Positions 23,495-35,175 of a stretch of 64,000 nt of DNA are shown here, one piece after another. Source of the DNA: Aquilaria yunnanensis (Eukaryota > Streptophyta > Magnoliopsida > Malvales > Thymelaeaceae); assembly GCA_039654915.1 (NCBI GenBank), contig CM077593.1:117173413-117237412 (forward strand), written 5' to 3'. The first letter of the stretch is position 1; every line of letters begins with the position of its first letter. The notes beneath the pieces were generated by a model. The model was not told the origin of the DNA and did no database searches. It worked only from the letters and a program-made list of their open reading frames with translations. Position numbers and translations under genes: made by a program.

Positions 23495-26150
23495 TTTTAT
23501 TAATGATGAAATTTATTGTTTATCGACGGCCCTGTCACTCTTTCTCATGTTGATTGTTTCTTTTTTAAAAAAAAGCTTGGCCACTGTTGCTAGGGATAAC
23601 TTTGATGGGTTGGGTTTGAAACCAATTTGAATAAAATTATTCAATTGATTTTTAATTTTTACAAGACATATTCAAACTGTTCAAATTACATGTTAAAACT
23701 AATTTGGACCATTTAGATTATATTTTGATTTATTCGATTTAGTTTATTTGATTCATCTTTCTAAGAACTAAGCATCTAAATGAAAAATAAGATAAATATT
23801 CAAAATTATACATCTCATACCCAAAATTAAAGAATGAACAACAAAATGTAATCTAAAATTAAGGGGAGATAACTCAATATATATAGGGTTAATAAAGTTA
23901 ACAATAAAATATTTATTACTATTCTGTATATTTTGTTTATTCAGTTTCAAATATAGAAACCAATCTGAAAATCGAACATGACATTCATATTTAGTTGTAA
24001 CTAATAGCATTAAAAAACAATTGTATCATTTTGTCCAAATGCAATAGATTTTTTTTTATTTTTTTAGTTCTTTCCAAATAATACTCATCCCTGACTATTA
24101 GGAAAGGCGATTGCTTTTTCAAGGGCCTTTATAGCTATCTTTTAATTTCTTTGTGTTTAATGTTTTGTTTGGTTTAAATGCATTTTCAACCCTTGAATTG
24201 TCGTTCATTTAATCTTTCTGACTTGGGAAAACAAAAAAAAATAATTGTAAGATAGTAGAGTGAGTTGGTTAAAGTTTGGTTAGCTTTAAAGTGTTCACAT
24301 ATAAAGTGTATGTGGGTGCTGGAAAATAGGCAAGTTAAAAGCAGTGGTTTTTGTAGGATGAACCTGAAAACCTGAGCATGCAAAGGTGTAAGACAAATGG
24401 TTGGCAGAAGAGAAAACAACAAAGCAGAAACATATAAAGAATTAGAAGAGAACACGGCAAAACATAGATCCAACATGTATTCATAAATAACGAAAGCAAA
24501 TTAAATTACAAAAGAAAACAAGTAACATGAAGAATTAATATTATAGTTATTATTAATTATAGAGGCATGTATTAGTGATTGATATTTGGAAATACATTAA
24601 AAATTGCAAGTATGGGTATTTTTTTTATGAAAGTATGGATATTTACTTTATACTTAATTTATTTATTTTATACTTGAGATCTTTTTCAATTGATATTATT
24701 TATTACGTTTATCACTCTTTGTATGATGCATAGAAATTTGGACTAAAAGTGAGGGAATGTCTTGTTTGAAAAGAAAATGGAAGAAGCTTGGCCAACTTCT
24801 TCCTCTTCCATTCCATCTTCATGAGGAGAACTATAAATATTATGTGAACTTGTGGGATTGCCTATTTATTAGGAAATTAGGATGCTATTACAATGTGTGA
24901 ACTTAAGAAGTTCAAATGTTTGGTTGGTAATTTGCGGGATTGTCTATTTAAGATTTTTAAAATGTTGATGTATTACTACTTTATGTTTAGTTGAATTATT
25001 TTGTTGAAACTACAAGAAAAAAATGTATAAATTGTGTGGAAATTGCACAATTTTTTTTTTAAATAGTAAGTATATGAATGGCAAAAAAATAGGTTATTTT
25101 GGTTTAATCAGAACTAAATTGGAAAATTTTGGTTTCGATTTTAATCAGGTTTTTTAACTGATTCTGTTAATTTTGGTTTGTAATAGTAAAAAACTAAAAC
25201 CGACTAATTCGATTCAGTCAAAACCGAATTGACCGAATACCCAATCCTAGCTATCTTCTAAATTAGACCTTGCTGGTCATTGGTTGTCTATTTTTGTTTT
25301 TCCCATGGTTTCAGTTGATCGGTTTTTGGTCATTTTTCTTTCTCTCTTTTCTTTAGTTGTTACTAAGTTAAATACTAAGCCATTAATGCTTAAAATTTTC
25401 CCATTTTTTCTCTTAACCCTCAATTTTTTTGGTTACTTTTTTATTTTTTTGTTACTTTAGTCAATGGTTAATACTTATTCATTTCATTTGCTCTTTTAAT
25501 CCTTATAGTCTTTTGTTGTTGTTTTTTTTTTGTGTATTCCATTTTGGTATTAAAATCCTACTATTTTGTTTATTAATTTTTTATGTTATTTATAAAAACT
25601 TTAGTCAGCATATCATTCATATATTATGATATAACAAGGTTCCAGCCAAAAATTGCAAAGTAATTGGGCCAGTTCAACATGTTGCTCAAAACAGGAAAAT
25701 GGAAGAATTTTAAAAAAGAAACATGCCTAATATACCAACCTTTACTTTTTTACCCTCGAACTTTTCTTTGTGACAATTAACATCCTAATTTTTAATACTC
25801 TAATAATTGTAAATATCAACATAAATAGTCATTACAACGGCGCAGACAATGAACCTCGTACATACCAGATATGTTTTTTTTAATTATTCTTATGAATTTT
25901 GACTACTTATTTTGTGTTTTTCTTTTTTTTTTTTTTTTACTTTACATGGCCTTTTTATTCAACACAAAAGCATGGGATTTGTTTCTTGTTGGAGTATTAC
26001 CACTAAAAAAGAAAAAAACAGACATATACATGTCCATGTACAAACATATCTAGCTTAAGTGTGTATTTGAGTGTGGCCAGTACAGTGTTTTTTTCTTCCC
26101 ATCTTAATGAAGAATCTAACAAATTAAGAATATATAGATTACGGCGACTG
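23495..26150. other. AT-rich intergenic DNA with repeat remnants
   Basis: Stretches around 23600-23760 and 25085-25250 (AAAACCGAATTGACCGAAT style) resemble the ends of decayed hAT elements, without definable borders. The rest is low-complexity AT-rich DNA. No gene is seen. Confidence 0.35.
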
Positions 26151-26155
26151 TAATC

Positions 26156-26382
26156 TATTAGTGTATATGCCAGAGTACATGTGTTGGTTTCTTATACGTA
26201 GCTTCCAGCTTGCATGCATACATCTGTTAGTCAGTAGTTGGATTAGAGTAGTTCTCTAGTTTGATCGTTATCTTATAGTCATTGTCTTTGTCTTGTACAT
26301 TAAGTAGGGGTTCTAAACTCATGTATATGTATCAAAGTCTTGATCAATGAGATTATGGAAAATATATTCCACCAATTTTACA
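26156..26382 (+). repeat. 5' LTR of the copia element
   Basis: It ends TTTACA. The expected TG start has mutated to TA (TATTAGTGTATATG), while the 3' copy keeps TGTTATTG. Both copies share TAAGTAGGGGTTCTAAACTC. Confidence 0.93.
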
Positions 26383-26442
26383 CGGTATCAGAGCAAGATC
26401 CATAAACCTCAAAACACAACCTGTTGATCTTCCATTCATACA

Positions 26443-27404
26443 ATGGGAGACAACAACAACAGGAAAAATACTGAGGCAAGTTCCTCCTATGTTCTTCCCG
26501 AGAATGATCCAACCTTTCCTTTTTATCTGAGCTTGTCGGATAGTCCAGAATCCACCTTGGTAACTTGCTTGTTGAAGGGAGAGAATTATCCCACTTGGAG
26601 ACGTACCATGATGAATGCACTTCGAGCCAAGAACAAAGTAACTTTCATTGACGGGTCTCTAGGGAAACTAGAAGATGATGACCCACAGTTGAAATTCTGG
26701 GAGAAAAACAACTCTATGGTAATATCTTGGATATTTAATTCTTTTTCTCTTAAATTACATAGAAGTGTTCCTTATGCTAATACTTTAAGAGAGATATGGT
26801 TAAAAATTCAAGACAAGTTCTCTTAAGGCAATGCTTCTCGAGCCCACGAGTTGAAGAGGGAAATAACACTCATACAACAAAAGGAATCCTATGTGGTGAT
26901 CAATTATACAAAGTTGAAAGAGCTCTGGGATGAGCTTGATACTTATAAAAACATACCACCTTGCACATGTGGAGCTGCAAAGGAAATTATGGCAGAAAGA
27001 TAGAATGAGAAACTACATCACTTTTTCATGGGATTGAATGAGTAGTTTGGCATCATTCGATCCCAAATTCTCAACATGGAACCTCTTCCATCAATAAATA
27101 AGGCTTATGCTTTGGTCACCAAGGAAAAGAAACAGTTGAACGTTGCTACTCTTTGAGCTCCTTCAATTGAAGGAGTTGCTTTTGTGGTAAAGAAAACAAA
27201 AGTTAAGAATGTCACAGAAAAAGAAGTTAGAGGTTTACGCAAATATTGTGGGAAGACTAGTCACGATCCTGAAAAGTGCTTTGAGATCATAGAATATCCA
27301 AAATGGTGTTCTGGAAAGGCTAAAACAGCTGGAAGCTTGAAAGCTAAAAAGACATCTCAACCTACAACTAACAAAATGTCAACAAGTTCAGCAGGCAGAA
27401 GTTA
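26443..27404 (+). pseudogene. copia gag remnant
   Basis: The frame opens with MGDNNNRKNTEASSSY and contains LLKGENYPTWRRTMMNALRA, the conserved N-terminal gag motif of copia elements. It is broken by stops at 26824 and later ones (27001, 27043, 27154) but resumes in the same frame. Near the end, YCGKTSHDPEKCF is the zinc knuckle, with its first cysteine lost. Confidence 0.9.
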
Positions 27405-27489
27405 GACTAAGGCATTTTTTTCTTAGACACAAATTGATTAGATCTTTGCCATAATATTAGCGCAAAAGCAAGATAGCCATGCAAACTAT

Positions 27490-28990
27490 ATTGGTAAGAA
27501 AAACTCAGATTGGGTGATAAACAGTAGAGCATTAGAACACATGATTTACAATAAAGAATCCCTTTACAAATCTCAATGTGCTAAGGGTCCAACCATTGTT
27601 AAGTTACCTAATGGAAGTGACTTTAGTATTGACTCAAATGGATCAATCAAGTTAATGTCACACATAAAGTTGCTTGATGCTCCATTTTTTTCTGATTTTA
27701 GTTGCAATTTAATATCTGTTAACAAGATTACACAACAACTAAACTGTTTAGTGACCTTCTTTTCCATTTTTTATGTAATTTAGGACCAGACATCAAGGAA
27801 ACTGATTGGCAAGGGTGAGATGCAGGATAGTCTGCACTATTTTCAAGAAATCAAGTCTTCATTCATCGCCTTAACAAATAAAGGTGTATCAACTGAAGTC
27901 TGGCATAAACGTCTAGGACATGTTCATTCTAAAAAGTTGTCAACCATAACCCAACCTTCATAAGTTTCGTTCAAACATTTCAATAAACTCTATGAAGTTT
28001 GTCACCAAGCTAAACAGACTAGAAAACCCTTTCCTTTAAGTTCCAGCAAGTCAAGTAATACTTTTGAACTCATTCATATGGACATCTGGGGTCCCTATAA
28101 AACTTCCTCATTGTCTAGTTCACATTATTTTCTTACCTTAATTGATTATTTCAGTCATTGTACTTGGACTTATTTGTTTAAGGGAAAGTCTAATTCTTTT
28201 CTTTGTTTTGTCTCATTTTATGCCATAATCAAAACTCAGTTGAAAAAGAATATCTAGAAAATCTGATGTGACAATGCCCTTGAATTCAAATATGGCCATA
28301 TGTTTCTTTCTTACAAGAAAATGATATATCACTTCAAACTTCATGCGTTGAACCCCCTGAACAAAATGACATTGTTGAAGGGAAGTACAGACATTTTTTA
28401 GAGGTGGTTATAGCCTTGAGGTTCTAAGCTAATCTCCCCATTAAATTTTGGGGAGAATGTGTTAAAACAACTACCTATCTAATAAACCAAACACCAACTC
28501 CAAAACTATCAGGCAAAAGTCCCTTTGAAGTTCTTACCTCCAAATCTGTTACACTTGATCGTTTAAGGGTGTTTAGGTGTTTATGCTATGTCCATAATCA
28601 GACCAGTGATAAATTTGAGCCAAGATCAAAAACTTCTGTGTTCTTAGGGTATCCCTTTGGACAAAAAGGATACAAGGTTTAGGACATAGAAAGTCAGAAA
28701 CCCTTTGTGTCAAAAGATGTTCTCTTTTATGAAGATCAATTTCCTTATAAAACATAACCTTAGATTTTTTTTTGAATCACACAACTCTTAGGATAATGTA
28801 CCAGACACTTCTGAATAGTTAGAACTAGTCCCTTTGAATCCCAAAAATCACGTTGAAATGCCTGGAGTTCTTGAAACTCTTGACCACCTTATTGTTTCTC
28901 TCAAATCCAGACTCAGCAGAGAAAGAAAAGCACTTTCATACCTAGATAAATATGTGTGTGATTTTCCAAAAATGGATAAGATATCTTAAT
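27490..28990 (+). pseudogene. copia protease-integrase remnant
   Basis: WVINSRALEHM at about 27508 corresponds to the protease active site, in which the DSG triad has become NSR. The integrase begins near 28056 with FELIHMDIWGPYKT and YFLTLIDYFSHCTW. The second catalytic Asp region (CDNALEF) is recognisable, but the frame is broken several times. The third acidic residue lies in a frameshifted segment. Confidence 0.85.
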
Positions 28991-29133
28991 TAACATCTGA
29001 TGCTCATGTAGTGAACTCAAGTAAAGCATATCCTATCTCCAATTATTTGTCTTATACTTGACTAAGTCCCAAGTATAAAGCATTTGTCATAGCCATTTTT
29101 TCACAAGCTGAACTCCAGTTATACTCAAAGGCA

Positions 29134-30600
29134 ATGAAGGATCCATTATGGCAAGAGGCCATGCAAACAGAAGCAAAGGCTCTTGAAAAGAATGGTACTT
29201 GGACAATGGAACACCTTCCTGTTGGTAAGAAACCAATTAAAGCAACATGGGTTTATAAGGTTAAGTATAAAATAGATGATAGTGTTAAACGTTACAAAGC
29301 AAGGCTAGTGGCTAAAAGATATAGTCAGAAAAAAGGGATTGATTTTGCTGAGACCTTTGCACTTGTTGTAAAGCTGACATCCATGAGATGCTTTCTAACT
29401 ATTACAGCTAAGAAGAAATGGGAACTACATCAGATGGATGTACATAATGTTTTCTTACAAGGTGATTTACTCGAAGAGATTTACATGGCCCCACCATATG
29501 GACTCTTACAACTTGGAGATGCTCGAGTATGTAAGCTCAAAAAATTTCTTTAAGGTATAAAGCAAGCCCCCAGGCAAGGCTTGAGAAATTTATAACTTCT
29601 CTTATTCGATGTGGCTTTGTTCAATCTAAAGCTGACCACTCCATGTTCACTCATAAGCAAGAAACCAGGTTTACAGTAGTATTACTTTATGTTGATGACA
29701 TAATCATTGCAGACAATGATTTAGGTGAAATTTGAAAGCTCAAAGATTGTTTGAATGGAAAATTTTCATATTAAAGATTTAGGTCAGCTTCGATATTTCT
29801 TAGCCTTGAAGCTACTAGATCTTCTGATGGAATATCTTTCTCACAAAGAAAGTATACATTGGATGTGTTAAAAGAAGCTAGGATGCTTGGTTGCAAACCA
29901 ATTGAAGTCCCTTGCAACAACAACATCATTTGGCTTTCAAAATAGAAGATAAACTCTCAGATTCAGGACCCTGTAGGAGGTTCATTGTGAAATTAATCTA
30001 TCTTACTATAACAAGGCCATACATTACTTATTCAGTAAACTTTCTCAGCCAATTCATGCAAAATCCAATGCAAGCTCATTGGGATGGTGTTATGCATATT
30101 CTACGTTATTTGAAAGGAACTCTAGGCTTCAGCTTGTTCTTTCCTTCAGCAAGTGATCTCAGACTTCGAGCTTATTATGATGCTGACTATGTAGGATGAC
30201 CACTCATCAGGAAATCCACTACGAGATACATTACTCTACTTGGGGAGCACCTTTTTCATGGAAGTCTAAGAAGCAAGTTACAGTGTCTAGATCTTCAGCT
30301 GAAGTGGAATATAGAGCAATGGCTTCTATAACTAGTGAGATTGTATGACTGAAAGTTCTTCTACAAGATCTCATTGTAATACAGGCAGATCTTATTTAGC
30401 TACGCTGAAATAACTTAGCTGCAGTTCATATTGCTTGGAACACAACATTTCATGGACGTACCAAGCATATAAAGATAGATTGTCATTTTTTTTGTGAGAA
30501 AATTCAGGCAAAAGACATTATGGCAAGTCATGTCAGCAATAATAGCCAGCTTGTTGATTTGCTTACTAAGGTGCTAAGCAAAGACAAATTTCATCATTTT
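29134..30600 (+). pseudogene. copia reverse transcriptase / RNase H remnant
   Basis: The RT opens MKDPLWQEAMQTEAKALEKN and contains KARLVAKRYSQKKGIDFAET and HQMDVHNVFLQGDLLEEIYM. The catalytic LYVDDII box is at about 29688. RNase H follows, ending with VSNNSQLVDLLTKVLSKDKF before the polypurine tract. Stops and shifts at 29551, about 29570, 29735 and beyond 30197 break it. Confidence 0.92.
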
Positions 30601-30641
30601 ACATCCAAGTTGGGCATTTGGGACATCCATGCACCAACTTT

Positions 30642-30659
30642 GGGGGGAGGGGGGGGGGG
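30642..30659 (+). promoter_or_regulatory. Polypurine tract of the copia element
   Basis: Six G, one A and eleven G in a row sit directly before the 3' LTR, in the position of the plus-strand primer for reverse transcription. The all-G composition is unusual; most copia tracts contain more A. Confidence 0.85.
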
Positions 30660-30660
30660 T

Positions 30661-30887
30661 TGTTATTGTATATACTAGTGTACATGTGTTTGTTTCTTGT
30701 ACGTAACTTCCAGCTTGCATGTATGTGTCTGATAGTTAGTAATTGGGTTAAAGTAATTCTCTAGTTTGATCGTTATCTTGTAGTTATTGTCTTTGTCTTG
30801 TATACTAAGTAGGGGTTCTAAACTCATGTATATGTATCGAAGTCATGATCAATGAGAATATGAAAAATGTATTCCACCAAATTTACA
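30661..30887 (+). repeat. 3' LTR of the copia element
   Basis: It begins TGTTATTGTATATAC, ends TTTACA, and has the same length as the 5' copy. Confidence 0.95.
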
Positions 30888-30892
30888 TAATC

Positions 30893-33506
30893 TCCATTTA
30901 AAAGAGGTTGTCCTAAATTGAGAAGAAGATCAGTACATCTATATATTCCTCCATAAAGAATATGTACCTGATAAGTGATAATTAACACACTGCTTCATCA
31001 TGGTTCGATAACAAAAAGTTGGGAGCCAGCCAGACAAAGCAGATCGTAGCATTGTATGGCCCCGTTGGTAACAAAGTAAACTTTGGTAATTGGTAGTAGA
31101 GAAAACAAGTAGCAGTGGGGCACGGCAACCATAAACGCATGGTGAAAAAAGCTGGACAAGTCTACCAAACTCATGATGATGCCCACTGATCATTCAGTTT
31201 ACTTAGTTAATACGAAGTGAATTTTTCATTTTATTCAATTTTCAGTTTCATATTATTGGAAGTTGAATTAATCAAAATAATGGTGAAACCAACGTAGAAC
31301 TGAACTGAATTATTAATTTCTGTGTGGTGATGAAACTTTAAAATAGAGGACAAAAGGGCACATAGAAATTACTCGACAATTAAGAAACTGAGATCCGGGT
31401 TTGCTGTTTTACCAGCACTATTGCCTTGTCGGTTAAAATCCATTCCAGAACCAGGCGAGTCCCTTGGTTTTCCGATCATAAAAATAAAATTAAAACCCAA
31501 ATAAAAACTGAGTAGATTAAACTGTAAAGCCAAATAAGTTTAATGTCTCATTTTTTTCAATTTTAACCAAACAGTGTCAGTCTCCAAATGATGCCGACCA
31601 AAATTTTATTTTGACCTGCTAATTATTAAAGTGAGACAAGAGATTGGAAATGAGAGATAGATAAGAAAAGGGTCAACCAAGTTGAAGAGCCTTTTTTTTC
31701 TCTACTACATGTGTCATTTCTCTGCGTGTGTGTCTTTTCTCTTTCATCGTCAAAGCCCCTGTTTTACGTGTGGGCTGCGTGTGAGGGCGACTACGTTCGT
31801 GGTCCATTTTTGTGCTAATTTTTCGCCAGATAAAATGAACCTTTGTCCACTAATCTAAAATTTTTTATTAATCTTTGAAAATTGATAATAAGTCCCGATT
31901 TCTTATAAGAAATTACATATTACTCGCTGAATTGTCAAACTCAGTTTTGCTGAAAGAAAAAAAAATAATGGTTTAAATATTTCATTAACCGTAAAAAATT
32001 ATAACACAACTTTAATTTATTATTTTATTTAATAATTTAAATTTATTAACTCACATGTAACATCTAACATAAACTTTTTAAAATGAAAATAAATGATTAT
32101 ATTTACAATGAGAATTAAATAGTTAAAACCAATTGTATTTTTTACCCTCTTTTTTCATCCAAATTTAATCGATTGCTGATCATGTTCACATTATGATGTA
32201 CGATGAGTGATCATAAATTGTGCCCCTCTCTTTTGAGTATTAAGAAAAAAAGAAAAAGAAAAAGGGAAGATAATAAACATAGATTTATGTGCTTTATTTA
32301 ATATAACTTTCTTTCACGGGTGAAAATAAGGGAAATCAATTGAACGATGGTTCAGGTCTTTACGTTTATTTTTTGCAGGAAAAAGGCATTTTTTATCTAA
32401 AACTTTATTCAATTTTTATTTGGATCATAAAACTTTTTACTTTTTTAAATGAGTCTTAAAAGTTTGCAAAACAGTTAATCCAACGAATTTTCACCTTTCT
32501 AAGCAAATCCTAAAACTTTACAACTATATAACTAAAACCAATTTTTTTAAATTATAATTTAAACTATTTGATAACATTTTTTAATATATTTAAATTATTC
32601 ACTGTGTTTTTGAAAGTTAATGGACGATTTAAGTGATCAATTTTTCTCTTTCTAAATCATATTCACTCTCAGTAAATGTCTTCAGTAAGTGTAGAACTAA
32701 TTGTTAATACTTAAAATTTAGCAAAATTTTAGGGCTAATTAAAAAGTTTAAAATATTTGGGACTTAAATAGAAAAGTTAGACATGTTTTAGGACTAAAAA
32801 TGCATGACACTTTCATGGTGCAAGATTTATTGCCTGGAAGCCACGTGCGGGTGAAATATGATATGCTTTTCTATTTTTTTTTTCTTTATTTTTCTGAAGA
32901 AAAGGATTAAGACTAGTCGATTGTACAGGCGGAGGGAAATAAAATCGATTACAACCGTTCGATACTAATCGAATGGGCAAGTGTTTTCCCGAGTCTATAC
33001 CCGGCGGAGATGGAACCACGTGGCACTCGGAGCAGATAGTTACAACTGTAATCTCGAACATAAAGCAGTCTGTTGTTGTTGCTCGTAGCTAGTCTACTGC
33101 CACCTGCTTCTTCACTTTTTCGCCAGGGGAATTTCGGGAACATCCGGCCGCCCACTTGTTGAAAAAGCAAGTTTTTCTATTTTGACAAGAAGATTACTGT
33201 CACTAGCTGACCACCGTCACCTCGTTCCCGACTAATAAAGCTCTTTTCTTTTTTGGTGAAAATTTTTATTTCTGAGAATTCTACTTTTTTATATTCAAAA
33301 TAAGCGAACACAAAAAATTAGAATTTGAAGTGGTACTAAAAGTAAGAAAATCCCCCTTTAAAAAAAAAAAATTAAAGACAATGAAACGTGCACCAAAAAA
33401 CATTATATATTGTTGAAAGGGGAGAAGAGAGAAACCGAATCCGGCGAATCAGTTTCATGTCCGTGGCCGGTTAATTGAATCTGTGGTCCATAGCTTTTTA
33501 TTGTTA
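30893..33506. other. AT-rich intergenic DNA
   Basis: No gene is visible. A weak pair of inverted ends at about 32384-32803 (CATTTTTTATCTAAAACTTT against ATGCATTTTTAGTCCTAAAA inverted) may be a decayed MULE-type element. Frames at 30939-31193 and 32813-33170 have no recognisable content. Confidence 0.35.
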
Positions 33507-34362
33507 TATAATTTTGAACCCTAACTTTGATTTTTTATGTAAAAAGGCTCTGAACTCATTTAAGTATTCTGTTTTGAAACTTCTGTCAATTGAAGGTGTT
33601 AAGTTAGACAGAAAAAAAATGAAAAAATAGTTTTAATCCATGAAAACTTTCCATTTACATTAGAAACCTTGAAACTTTTTCATCTAACAATCAAATCACC
33701 TTTTCATAACCTTCCATCCCTGTCTCTCTCTCTTCCTCCATCGCTGTTGCCCTTCTCCACTACTCTGTTGCTACCAACTCCAACTAATGACATAATCAAT
33801 ATAGAAACTAAAGTAACGGATCTAATAATTTATAATCATTAGTTCTTTCTTCCCAATTTGAAATGTTACATGACCAAGATGAATGCACTTAACCCCATGG
33901 CTATAGAACCGGTGCCGTTCACTACTAGTGCAGGAGCATTGGCAAGCATCATAAAAATTGAAGGAGAGCTCGTTCAAGCCTCTACGGCAATTCTAGGAGA
34001 CCTGAGCATGGCTAGCTTTAGAGGAGCTTTCTTCGGAGACGGAGTGGAGATATGCAACAAAGATTTAGAAACAGAGACCGGTGTTGGAGACCGCCCTTTG
34101 GTACTAGAGGCAAAGAGTACAATGATCAGAGAAACCCATAAGATGAAGAAGATGGACAATTTGGCCAATGGTTAACAGTAAGATCGAGAGAATCAAAGAA
34201 ATTGAATGAACGAGGAAATGGAAGAAATTAAGAATAAGCAAGTTTTTCAATTTTTTTCCCTTCCAACTTAATGCGAAAGTTAATGGAATGCCCAAAATAC
34301 AACATTTAAACCATATTAGGGACATTTTATGTAAGAAATCAAGGTTAGGGTCCAAAATAATA
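33507..34362. mobile_element. Second MULE-like element with long TIRs
   Basis: The outer approximately 100 bases are inverted copies at roughly two-thirds identity: TATAATTTTGAACCCTAACT on the left, TATTATTTTGGACCCTAACC inverted on the right. I found no convincing 9-bp duplication; the right flank has been disturbed by a mariner-like element at 34363. The interior holds a captured gene fragment on the minus strand. Confidence 0.65.
33870..34168 (-). pseudogene. Captured small secreted-peptide gene fragment
   Basis: The minus-strand ATG at 34168 starts MAKLSIFFILWVSLIIVLFA, an excellent signal peptide. A Ser/Pro/Lys-rich segment follows (RSPTPVSVSKSLLHI, STPSPKKAPLKLA) to a TGA after 64 codons. 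The same frame beyond the stop reads NAPALVVNGTGSIAMGLSAF, like the hydrophobic tail of a GPI-anchored arabinogalactan-type protein. Upstream (34170-34260) the minus strand is CT-rich like a plant 5' leader. It may be a captured AGP/BCP1-like gene with one stop; the alternative is a genuine 64-aa secreted peptide. The source gene is not identified. Confidence 0.5.
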
Positions 34363-35173
34363 CTCCATCCATCCCAAGTTTTCTGCTTCTTTTGTATTTG
34401 ACATGAAGATTAAGAAATGGTAAAAATATGCATTATTTTCCAATTTTACCCTTAGTTTAACGTTTCTCCTCTCCCACTGCAACACGCCAGACATGGAATC
34501 TGCTATTGTTTCTCCTCGCCTCATTACCTCTCACTTCCAATCTCCTCATCTCATCGATTCAGCTTCCCACATCAGCCATCTTCTAGATTCGGGGCCTCTC
34601 GCCTCGTCTCCGATTTTGTCCTCCAATCTCCTCACCTCCTCGCCTCATTGTCTCTCACCTCCAATCTTCTACCTTATCAACTCTCACCTTTGGCCTCCGT
34701 TCTCCCCGCCTCTCGCCTCCAATCTCCTCGCCTCGTTGCCTACCTTCGCATCTCGCCTCTCGCCTCTGAACTCCTTGCCTATCACCTCGAATCTTGTTGC
34801 CTACCCTTGCCTCTCACCTTCGATTTCCTCGTCTATCACCTTCGATCTCTTCACTTCGTCGCCTACCTTTGAATTAGCCATTTCCTCGATTTGGCGATCT
34901 CCCTCCACCTCGACCTAAATCTCCTCATTGGCTGCTGTCAACGGCGTCGGTGGACCAGCTCTGCCGTCAGCGACATCGGTCGACCAACTCCGCATCCAAC
35001 TACCAACAACTATCGATGCATTTGCTCTAACTCCTTACTTTCATATTTTCAAAGAAGAAGAGAAGGGTAATATGGTCATTAAACATAATAAAACTTACTA
35101 AAAAAGAAAATGGTGCAAAGAATATGGGACAACCCAAAATGACAAATAGAGCAAAAACCTGGGACAGAGGGAG
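34363..35173. mobile_element. Stowaway/mariner-like non-autonomous element
   Basis: The ends are CTCCATCCATCCCAAGTTTT and, inverted, CTCCCTCTGTCCCAGGTTTT, flanked by TA on both sides (34361-34362, 35174-35175). The interior (34490-34920) is a degenerate array of CTCGCCTC/CCTCCAATCTC units that creates a 141-codon Ser/Leu/Pro frame with no protein meaning. It is related to the element at 15616-16466. Confidence 0.75.
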
Positions 35174-35175
35174 TA

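Larger units (their letters stand above)
26156..30887 (+). mobile_element. Decayed Ty1/copia LTR retrotransposon
   Basis: Two LTRs of 227 bp each (26156-26382 and 30661-30887) are flanked by the 5-bp duplication TAATC (26151-26155 and 30888-30892). A tRNA-iMet primer site (CGGTATCAGAGC, 26383-26394) follows the 5' LTR and a G-rich polypurine tract precedes the 3' LTR. Domain order gag, protease, integrase, RT, RNase H defines copia. By hand the LTRs differ at about 28 of 227 positions (roughly 12%), so this is an old insertion. Many stops and frameshifts make it non-coding today. Confidence 0.95.

Noticed and set aside
26443..30600. Active retrotransposon or domesticated gag gene
   Set aside because: Stops and frameshifts affect gag, protease, integrase and RT alike, and the LTRs differ by roughly 12%.
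33858..34175. 105-codon plus-strand frame
   Set aside because: It is the antisense of the captured signal-peptide gene; it has no motif, while the minus strand has a signal peptide and a leader.
34493..34918. 141-codon Ser/Leu/Pro-rich frame
   Set aside because: It is the translation of degenerate CTCGCCTC repeats inside a mariner-like element, with a second overlapping frame equally open.
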